The notes beneath the pieces are model-generated. The model saw only the letters and a list, made by a program, of their open reading frames with translations, was not told the DNA's origin and did not search any database. From positions 1 to 38,913 of the forward strand of contig CAMWLV010000017.1 of the NCBI GenBank assembly GCA_947175175.1: a stretch of 38,913 nt of DNA, in the 5' to 3' direction. Numbering within the stretch: the stretch's first letter is position 1; the number at the start of each line of letters is the position of its first letter. The position numbers and the translations under genes were made by a program. Of the stretch, positions 33,339 through 38,913 are shown piece after piece. The DNA is from an uncultured Lachnospiraceae bacterium (lineage in GTDB: Bacteria; Bacillota; Clostridia; Lachnospirales; Lachnospiraceae).

Positions 33339-35201
33339 TTATTCCTGGCTGGAACCGTCTGTCTCTGTACTCTCCTGCCCAGACTCTTCTATCATTATCT
33401 CAGTACACTCTTCTGTACCGCCCTCTATTGTCTCGGTACACTCTTCCATAACTTCTGGTTCAGGATCAGGATATGATACCTTTTCTGTATCTTTTTGCGG
33501 TTCAGAATTTTTAGTTTCCGTTACTGTACCTTCTTCCTCCCCGCTGTCCCCCTTCTCCTGCCTGATATTTAATATCGCACGGTAAATCTCGTCGAAGGCT
33601 GCATCCTTACTGATGGAAACTCCCTTTGTGAGCAATGCGGATGCCAGTTTACTCTTGCCATCACTCACACTCTGAAAAACCTGCTCAAGCTCCTGTTGTA
33701 AAATATCCAGCTTTTTCTCTATGTCATGACTGCCTGCCATGTCTGTGATTGTCCTGTTGTACTCATCAACACTCTCAATAAGACGTTCAAACATCCCTTC
33801 CAGCCTGTTTTCCAACTCGAGGAAATCCTGTGCCGTCTCCTCCCTCATGCTGTTTGTCAGCGCTGCACTGTCCTGTCCATTAGTCAAAAGCTGGTTCTCC
33901 AGGAAGTAAAAACGCTCCATCATATAATTGTTATATTCCGAGAAAAGCCGTGACATCTCACTGTTGATACCCGAAAAGCCCTGTGACATCTCACCCTGCA
34001 TGCCGCTCATTGAAACAGAAAGATCATCTGCCATGCCCTGCATGGAGGCCGTGATATTTTCCAGGTTCTTCAGGGAGCTTTCTGTCATGCTGTCCTCCAT
34101 TGCCGAAAGCACTGCAAGCGTTTCTGCGTGGTCTGCACTCTGCGCCGCACCAAGCTCTTTGATGAGGTCACTGATCTCCTGGCGCGCATCTGCGTAATCC
34201 GCCCGGATCTGCTCGATCGAAACCATGACATTTACAAAAGACTTCCTTATCTCGTCCTGTCTTTCCACATTAGACGTTTCAATAAATTTCAAAAGCTCCA
34301 GGATATCCTTCCTTGTCCCTGTGATCTGGTCATGGAGGGTTCCCAGCTTCTCCATTAAACTGCCATATTCCTGTTCCATCTGTGACAGTATCCCTGAAAA
34401 TCCTTTTTCAAGCGTATCTGCAGCATTTCTGCGTACAGTGTCAAGGGCCTGTACCAGCTCCTTATGTTCCTCCCCATTTTCCTGCTGCAGGAGGTTTATT
34501 GCTTTCGTAAGGCTGTCATGGTATTCCTTTGTATTTTTTTCTGCCCGTAACAGTGCGTCCTGCAGTACTGACAGTCTTTCCGATGCGGATGCAAAGTTCT
34601 CTGCCCCTGATGTCTTTAGGTCAGACAGTAAGGACAATACCGAAGAACTGAGGGATCTGATTTGTGAAATGGTCTCCTGTCCGTCCTTGGAAAGCTCCGA
34701 AATGGCTCCTGCAATCTCGCCGTTCTGGCCTGCAAGGTTTTCAGCATGTCTGTCAACAAGATTCTCTACGCATAACATGCTGTCCTCCAATACTGAAAGT
34801 CTTTCTGAAAGATCAGATAGTGTCTGCTGTGTCTCTGCCTGCATGAGTCCCGCCCTTGCAAGGCTTTCCTGGTTCTCCACGATCGTCTGGTCTGCCCTGT
34901 CAAGATATTCATCCATATCTTCAAGCTGCTCTTTCTCTGCTTCAAGCTGTTCTGTATCTGATGCCGGTTCTGACTGCTCCTGCCCTGAAACAGCCTGTTC
35001 AGCAGCAGCTGTCTGTTCTGACTGCTCCTGCTCTAAAACATCTGTCTCCTGCTCCGCTATGGCTGCCTGCTGCCCATTCTGTTTTACCTTATTGGACCGC
35101 GCCACGATCAGTACTGTAAACAATACAACAATTAAAACAGAAACGGCGATAACGGCCATCTTATGCTTTTTTAGATATCCTGTATTAAATTGATTTCCCA
35201 T
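33339..35201 (-). CDS. Membrane-anchored long coiled-coil protein
   Basis: A 620-residue protein. One membrane segment lies at about residues 15-34 (MAVIAVSVLIVVLFTVLIVA); with the basic residues on the N-terminal side, the bulk should be outside the cell. A Gln/Glu-rich linker (to ~100) is followed by ~400 residues of helical, coiled-coil sequence full of leucine heptads. Near residues 515-550 is the phrase SDGKSKLASALLTKGVSISK, which resembles a short motif (GKxxIAxAITxKGVxTS) of Bacillota phage tail and surface proteins. The tail is acidic. ATG 35199-35201 is six bases after AAGGAG. No cell wall anchor is seen. It may be a surface fibre helping mating contact, or a cytoplasmic scaffold if oriented the other way; neither is proven. 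Confidence 0.75.
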   Translation of the reverse strand: MGNQFNTGYLKKHKMAVIAVSVLIVVLFTVLIVARSNKVKQNGQQAAIAEQETDVLEQEQSEQTAAAEQAVSGQEQSEPASDTEQLEAEKEQLEDMDEYLDRADQTIVENQESLARAGLMQAETQQTLSDLSERLSVLEDSMLCVENLVDRHAENLAGQNGEIAGAISELSKDGQETISQIRSLSSSVLSLLSDLKTSGAENFASASERLSVLQDALLRAEKNTKEYHDSLTKAINLLQQENGEEHKELVQALDTVRRNAADTLEKGFSGILSQMEQEYGSLMEKLGTLHDQITGTRKDILELLKFIETSNVERQDEIRKSFVNVMVSIEQIRADYADARQEISDLIKELGAAQSADHAETLAVLSAMEDSMTESSLKNLENITASMQGMADDLSVSMSGMQGEMSQGFSGINSEMSRLFSEYNNYMMERFYFLENQLLTNGQDSAALTNSMREETAQDFLELENRLEGMFERLIESVDEYNRTITDMAGSHDIEKKLDILQQELEQVFQSVSDGKSKLASALLTKGVSISKDAAFDEIYRAILNIRQEKGDSGEEEGTVTETKNSEPQKDTEKVSYPDPEPEVMEECTETIEGGTEECTEIMIEESGQESTETDGSSQE

Positions 35202-35306
35202 GTTTGTCTCCTTCTTATTTCTTGTTTTTATTCAGCCTTCATAGCTGCCTGGCTGATATTCTCATTTCTCTGGATACACAGCCTGTATCCGGTGGTGGGC
35301 GGGCGT

Positions 35307-35368
35307 AAAAAAAGAGGCTTCCTTTTGTATGGCTGCCTCCCCTGGATCTGTTATTATTTTTCAATCAT
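35307..35368 (-). terminator. Leader mini-ORF and attenuator-like terminator
   Basis: On the minus strand GAGGC (335-339 of this block, i.e. 35335-35339) pairs with GCCTC (35314-35318), with two more pairs inside, followed by seven T (35307-35313). Fifteen bases upstream is a four-codon frame, MIEK (35354-35368), with a strong GGGAGGAG site. It lies between the partition operon and the coiled-coil gene, so it may end the par transcript or attenuate expression of the coiled-coil gene. The remaining gap 35202-35484 shows no other gene. Confidence 0.55.
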
Positions 35369-35484
35369 CTGCTCCTCCCTGACTGGTTATACACTGAATG
35401 TATCTGACAGGATATTTTATTGTGGCATAAAAATAACAGACTTTTTACCAGCCTGCTATCTTTATCTCTTTGTCCCAGTGTTTT

Positions 35485-35664
35485 CTATTCCCTGGTGGAT
35501 ACCCCCATCATTACCAGAAATATCCTTAACACAAGTGTAAACAGTACCAGCGCTGCCTTAGCTGCTGTCATTATCAATTTAAACAGGAACAAAATAACCT
35601 GTAAAAATATCTTTAATATGGTGAGCAGCACCACACCTGCTTTTCTTAAAATACTGCCTGCCAT
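35485..35664 (-). CDS. 59-residue hydrophobic protein in the partition operon
   Basis: ATG 35662-35664, stop TAG at 35485, with AAGGAG 11 bases upstream. The protein starts MAGSILRKAGVVLLTILK and is a nearly continuous run of Leu, Ile, Val and Phe broken by single Lys or Arg at intervals. It may form two short membrane helices or one amphipathic pair. It begins 15 bp after the ParR-like gene, so it probably shares the par transcript. No family is recognised. Small toxic membrane peptides have this look, but no antidote gene or antisense RNA is visible, so I do not call it a toxin. Confidence 0.65.
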   Translation of the reverse strand: MAGSILRKAGVVLLTILKIFLQVILFLFKLIMTAAKAALVLFTLVLRIFLVMMGVSTRE

Positions 35665-35679
35665 TGCCGCATATTCTCC

Positions 35680-36084
35680 TTATCCCCATCGGTTTGCTGC
35701 CTCCGCTGCATACGGATTGTTTTCCTCTGTCTCTTCCTGTATGCGTTTATTACTGCTGTCAGCTGCCCTGACTGTGAGCCCACCCGTAATGGCCGTTCCC
35801 AGCAGTCTTATCAGCTCGTCCTTCATGCTGCTTTCCAGCTCTTTTCGGATACCTTCAATAGCTTCCACCGTGACATATTCCGGCTTTCTGTTCCGATGCT
35901 GTTTTTCCGCTATATCGTCCTCTTCAAAGCTCCTTATATAAAAATCAATTGCCTTGATAATGAACTGGTTCTCGGATTTATGGATATCCTTGTTCAGTCC
36001 TTCGAGTACCTTCTGTATCCTCTTGTGCTGTTCATTCTGCATGTTCAGGCGCAGGCAGTGTTTGATGACATTCTGTTTTACCAT
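35680..36084 (-). CDS. ParR-like DNA-binding partition adaptor
   Basis: A 134-residue protein directly after the actin-like gene (stop and start share a base, TAATG). Residues ~8-53 have a ribbon-helix-helix pattern: a short strand (KHCLRLNM), a helix (NEQHKRIQKVLEGL), a turn, and a second helix (SENQFIIKAIDFYIRSFE). This is the design and gene order of ParR in type II partition systems, where ParR binds a centromere and caps ParM filaments. The C-terminal half is helical then disordered and acidic, as expected for the filament-contact region. Its target is likely the repeat region upstream of the operon. The ParR call rests on order and fold pattern, not on close identity. Confidence 0.7.
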   Translation of the reverse strand: MVKQNVIKHCLRLNMQNEQHKRIQKVLEGLNKDIHKSENQFIIKAIDFYIRSFEEDDIAEKQHRNRKPEYVTVEAIEGIRKELESSMKDELIRLLGTAITGGLTVRAADSSNKRIQEETEENNPYAAEAANRWG

Positions 36085-37019
36085 TATCCTACCGCTGCCT
36101 CCAGTGCCTTCCTGTTTGCCGAAAGATAAGCCCTCCCAAGGTATTCATACCCTTTGGCATTTGCCTTCACGTCTTCGAGATACTGTATGTTTGCACCGCT
36201 GACATTCCCGAAAAGCTTCATCACCGTTGCACCACCCCCGACAAAGATGATCGGTGTAACGTCGAGATTGTAGCCGTGTTCTTTTAGCATGTTAAAAACC
36301 TTCTCCGCAAATCTCCCAAGGCATCCTTCTATGATCTCCATGTACTGCTGCGGAAGTTTTCCCTTTCCGCCTGCCATGACCTCCTGTATGATATCCTCGT
36401 CAAGCTCCTGCCCGATCTGCCTCACACACTCCTCATTGATCTCCCTCATGCAGCGGATCAGTCCCTGCGGGATCGTGGTGCACTCCGGTTCATCAGGATA
36501 ACACTGGTAAACAGGCATGATGTCTATGGTCCAGCTCCCGATATCAACAATGACCGCTCGCTCCGGCAGTGTCCTGATTCGGTCTGCCACTGCTGCATAA
36601 CATTGGGGGAATACGGACACCCTCGCTATCCTGATACGGTATTTCTCCCGCTCAAACCGAAAGGAAACCTCTTTTTCCCTTGCAAGGTATTTAATGAAAT
36701 CCTGTTTTTCCGCACCAAACCTTGTGAGCGGAAGTCCGACCGATAAAAGGACGTTGCAGTTCCTCATTCCGCGCCTGCCAAGCTCCTTTGCCACTGACGC
36801 AAGCGTGAGGATATAAAAGTTGTCATTCTCCACCTTTGTATCCCTTACTTCAAGACGTTTTCCACCAACCTTGTGGTAAATTCCGCCCCATTCCACAACA
36901 TTGTCGTAAAATGCCGGCTCCGTTGTGATCTCCTTCACTCCTGTCGTAAATACCCTGCTCACTGTTTTCATGTTAGACCAGCCATGGTCAATGCCAATCA
37001 CTTCAATATGCTTATCCAT
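36084..37019 (-). CDS. ParM-like actin-type plasmid segregation ATPase
   Basis: A 311-residue actin-fold protein. The phosphate-1 loop is GIDHGWSNMKT (residues 9-19), the phosphate-2 loop is VDIGSWTIDI (158-167), and the adenosine motif is FVGGGATVMK (259-268). Length and motif spacing match ParM/Alp7A/AlfA-type segregation proteins, which polymerise with ATP to push plasmid copies apart. ATG 37019 is seven bases after GGAGGAG. It overlaps the Cys-rich gene upstream by 8 bp and the ParR-like gene by 1 bp, giving a compact operon. Its presence favours an element that exists as low-copy extrachromosomal DNA, at least for a time. Confidence 0.85.
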   Translation of the reverse strand: MDKHIEVIGIDHGWSNMKTVSRVFTTGVKEITTEPAFYDNVVEWGGIYHKVGGKRLEVRDTKVENDNFYILTLASVAKELGRRGMRNCNVLLSVGLPLTRFGAEKQDFIKYLAREKEVSFRFEREKYRIRIARVSVFPQCYAAVADRIRTLPERAVIVDIGSWTIDIMPVYQCYPDEPECTTIPQGLIRCMREINEECVRQIGQELDEDIIQEVMAGGKGKLPQQYMEIIEGCLGRFAEKVFNMLKEHGYNLDVTPIIFVGGGATVMKLFGNVSGANIQYLEDVKANAKGYEYLGRAYLSANRKALEAAVG

Positions 37020-37320
37020 TCTTTTTCTCCTCCTTAAATCCTCCGAGTATCTTTTTCATGCAGGGGAAGCAGTAGCTTTCAGACTGCCTGTACGGGCAGC
37101 GCGAACATTGGCTGTCCCTTTCCGGCTTTGTCTGCTGTATCTTCTTTACACATTCCTCTGCAAGACACTGTCTGCTGCTACCATAAAAATACCTGCACCG
37201 CATACATTCCTGTATATCTTTTTGCAGCTTTACTTCAAAAGTGTCCAGGTTTTCATGATTCTTTGGTTTCTGTATCGTAATGTTAATTCTGGCTGCTGCG
37301 GCCTGCGTAACTGTTCTCAT
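37012..37320 (-). CDS. Cys-rich, probably zinc-binding small protein
   Basis: A 102-residue protein with two cysteine clusters: CMRCRYFYGSSRQC followed by EEC (residues ~39-57), and CSRCPYRQSESYCFPC (~72-87). The CxxC pairs suggest two zinc or metal knuckles. The N-terminal third is Ala/Thr-rich, then Asn/Lys-rich; the C-terminus is basic. ATG 37318-37320 overlaps the stop of the 40-residue gene upstream (ATGA). The ribosome site GGGAG is close and weak, so coupling is likely. A DNA-binding regulator of the par operon is possible; the family is not recognised. Confidence 0.75.
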   Translation of the reverse strand: MRTVTQAAAARINITIQKPKNHENLDTFEVKLQKDIQECMRCRYFYGSSRQCLAEECVKKIQQTKPERDSQCSRCPYRQSESYCFPCMKKILGGFKEEKKNG

Positions 37321-37439
37321 CTTCTCCCACCCCGGTTCCTTTCCTGTATCTGAAATTCTGCCTCCTTTCTGTTTTCTTCGCTGGCTAATTCTGTCAGACT
37401 GTCAAAGAACTCAATCAGCTCCCTCTTTGTAAAATCCAT
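37317..37439 (-). CDS. 40-residue helical protein, first gene of the par operon
   Basis: ATG 37437-37439 with AGGAGG eight bases upstream, an ideal site; the stop overlaps the next start as ATGA. The protein starts MDFTKRELIEFFDSLTEL and continues as one charged helix ending in Arg/Gly. Its place as first cistron, good ribosome site and coupling to the Cys-rich gene make it a convincing small gene. Function unknown. Confidence 0.7.
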   Translation of the reverse strand: MDFTKRELIEFFDSLTELASEENRKEAEFQIQERNRGGRR

Positions 37440-37487
37440 CTGTAATCCCTCCTAAAATAAAGAACAGGACCAGATCAGCAATACATC

Positions 37488-37733
37488 GACGGATACATCC
37501 GTCATAAGAGCTAATTTAGTCCTGCCTAAATGTAAATTTTCTGTTTCACCTCGCTTTTCATAAAATTCATGGAATGGCCATATCAGTAATTGACCGTTAT
37601 CTGACTTCTTTGATGTAGGTTTTCGATTTTGATCAGCGCTGTCCGAATCTTGACCTAAATGGGCTTATAAAAAATAGGACTAAATCAGTGCAAACCCTTG
37701 ATTTTGCTGGGCTTCTCTTAATTTAGTCCTATT
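37488..37733. promoter_or_regulatory. Repeat-bearing control region, possible parC centromere
   Basis: The 330-bp gap upstream of the par operon carries repeats. AATTTAGTCCT occurs at 37513-37523 and 37720-37730, and its inverse AGGACTAAAT at 37676-37685. A perfect 13-bp inverted pair (AATAGGACTAAAT 37673-37685; ATTTAGTCCTATT 37721-37733) flanks 35 bp. ATTTAG/CTAAAT (37514-37531) and the palindrome GACGGAT/ATCCGTC (37488-37503) add further dyads. In ParMR systems the centromere is just such a repeat region around the promoter. ParR binding here is inferred. Confidence 0.6.
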
Positions 37734-37739
37734 ATAGCA
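37731..37739 (-). promoter_or_regulatory. Extended -10 promoter of the par operon
   Basis: On the minus strand TGCTATAAT gives a perfect TATAAT with the TGn extension, which can work without a good -35 (none is seen). It overlaps one arm of the 13-bp inverted repeat, so a protein bound there would repress. It would give a leader of nearly 290 bases before the first par gene. Confidence 0.6.
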
Positions 37740-37768
37740 GGTTCATGTCCAAAAGTTTTTTCTTCCTG

Positions 37769-38913
37769 TTATGCGTCGGAAACTTCCTCCACAGCATTTT
37801 CTTCCCTCTGCTGTTCGGGTTCGTCATAACGTGCCGCATAACTTTGTGCTTCTTTCAGCAGACGATCCATTTCTACTGCTTTTTCCGTATTCCCACTGAT
37901 TGACTGCATGAGGACATAATCGGCAGCTTCCAAAAATAAAGCGTCATAAACTGCCTTCCCCTCTAACCGCCTTTCATCGGTCTGAATGGCAACCTCCCCG
38001 GTGTCCTCATTCCAGCCGACCACATCCTGCATGGACAGCGCACCGCAGATTTTTACCACGACGGACATTTCCGCAAGCCTTTCCATAAGCGCCCTGTCAC
38101 TGTCGCTTATGTTATTTTCCGGCTCAGACTTTTGGACATTTTGTCCAGAAGTTTCTTTTTCCGGTTCCGGTATATCCGCCTTATCCGGTTCTCTGTCACG
38201 CTCTATGTAACGCCTTGCCTGATTGGTAAACCCGTCCAGCACAGCCGGGTGGGAAGTGACGATATAATCCCTTGTCTGCCAGTCCGCATCGGGTACAAGT
38301 GTTTTTGCCCATTCTTTGTTATTTGGAGAAAAGCGCCCGTCATGGGATAAATGCATGATTGTGTTGGCAAGGACATTCTCAACACGTTCCTTTCCAAACT
38401 GCTTTATGACACCCTCTACGGTATCTCTTGGAAGCGTATAACCGTCAAACTTCTCCGCAATCGCCTTCTCTATCGCTTCTTTGCACTCAATCCTGACACC
38501 ATGCTCCAGTTTTTCCTGTTCCCTGCGCATGGCTTCCTCTGCCTGCTCTTTTTTATACTGTGCATAGGCTTCCTTGCCCTCCGGTGTAAGGTATTTATCC
38601 TCTTTTACAAGCTCCCTGATACGCTTTTCCACCACATTCCATTTTAAAAGTACCTTTGCATAAGGATCGCCTATTCTGCCTTTCTCTAACTTGATTCCTT
38701 TTGCATCATGCCAGTCATCGCTCCGGTCTGAACCTATTAAAGCTGGAGAACTTCCGCCTGTACCATATTCATTTTTAAGGAAGGCAATATTTTCTTTCTT
38801 ATCATGCCCTTCCATGAAATACTCATAGATACGAAACTGCCCATGATGAAAATTGCTGCCGCCTGTCAGACGGGTATCTATCTCGTCCTGTGTAATAAAA
38901 TCTTCATGCAAGA
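37769..38913 (-). CDS. C-terminal part of a large ICE protein, cut by the window edge
   Basis: The frame is open to the right edge, so only the last ~380 residues are seen; a TTG at 38911 need not be the start. The segment FRIYEYFMEGHDKKENIAFL, then KNEYGTGGSSPAL, DAKGIKLEKG and VLLKWNVVEKRIRELV, is familiar from the very large methylase/helicase or DUF3849-type proteins of Lachnospiraceae ICEs. Further on, DGRFSPNNKEWA and SHPAVLDGFTNQARRYI also recall these proteins. The last ~130 residues are acidic and variable. No catalytic motif lies in the visible part. It would be a second giant protein beside the one at 3890-11854. Confidence 0.6.
   Translation of the reverse strand, partial: LHEDFITQDEIDTRLTGGSNFHHGQFRIYEYFMEGHDKKENIAFLKNEYGTGGSSPALIGSDRSDDWHDAKGIKLEKGRIGDPYAKVLLKWNVVEKRIRELVKEDKYLTPEGKEAYAQYKKEQAEEAMRREQEKLEHGVRIECKEAIEKAIAEKFDGYTLPRDTVEGVIKQFGKERVENVLANTIMHLSHDGRFSPNNKEWAKTLVPDADWQTRDYIVTSHPAVLDGFTNQARRYIERDREPDKADIPEPEKETSGQNVQKSEPENNISDSDRALMERLAEMSVVVKICGALSMQDVVGWNEDTGEVAIQTDERRLEGKAVYDALFLEAADYVLMQSISGNTEKAVEMDRLLKEAQSYAARYDEPEQQREENAVEEVSDA

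Noticed and set aside
34225-35193. A 322-codon plus-strand frame rich in Ser and Cys
   Set aside because: It mirrors the coiled-coil gene on the opposite strand; the Ser/Cys bias reflects the complement of Glu/Gln/Leu codons.
1-38913. Integrase, transposase, tRNA and rRNA genes
   Set aside because: I looked for recombinase motifs and RNA genes and saw none that I could support; the TnpV-like frame is not a transposase.

Overview
This window is a 38.9 kb piece of a conjugative element, either a large plasmid or an integrative conjugative element (ICE). The host is most likely a gut Clostridia of the Lachnospiraceae type (Bacillota). The case rests on a VirB4/VirD4/VirB6/PrgI/Maff2 transfer set of the Tn1549/CTn kind, a MobC plus VirD2-like relaxase pair, a CD1108-type NlpC/P60 protein, a SpoVG-type protein, strong AGGAGG ribosome sites and frequent TTG/GTG starts. 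I see no integrase, tRNA, rRNA, CRISPR array or recognisable replication initiator, so plasmid and ICE cannot be told apart here. Nearly everything is on the minus strand, so the element reads right to left.

Layout in reading order, right to left. (1) 38913-37769: the C-terminal part of a large ICE protein, cut by the window edge. (2) 37760-35485: a ParM/ParR-type partition operon with a repeat-bearing promoter region, plus three very small genes. (3) 35368-30480: an attenuator-like leader, a membrane-anchored coiled-coil protein, a DUF5688-like protein, a 45-residue protein, a RadC/JAB protein and a TOPRIM primase-like protein. (4) 30500-30185: a non-coding core with a tandem array of exact 32-bp period and three consecutive perfect hairpins. 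I read it as a candidate oriT and/or replication origin. (5) 30112-18060: the transfer operon, with MobC, relaxase, PcfB-like protein, VirD4, pilin-like Maff2, VirB6, PrgI and VirB4. (6) 17763-11857: a PBECR4-like nuclease-domain protein, a PAPS-reductase-like PP-loop protein, a DNA methyltransferase, the NlpC/P60 protein and an MT-A70 methyltransferase. (7) 11854-1990: a 2654-residue methylase-helicase fusion resembling phage P1 DarB in design, a double SpoVG-domain protein and a DUF6674-like protein. (8) 1958-192: a visibly more AT-rich module of a plus-strand AAA ATPase gene and a small protein, transcribed divergently from an XRE repressor.

How it may work together: MobC and the relaxase would nick at the hairpin region. 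PcfB and VirD4 would pass the DNA to the VirB4-powered channel, and the NlpC/P60 protein would open the wall. The methyltransferases, the PP-loop protein and the giant methylase-helicase look like a DNA modification or anti-restriction set. ParM/ParR would keep the element in dividing cells.

Most notable: a TnpV-like gene with its own ribosome site is nested in another frame inside the giant methylase-helicase gene; the 32-bp iteron array sits beside the three-hairpin locus; several genes of 40-59 codons lie in the gaps; and a small membrane protein after prgI appears frameshifted.
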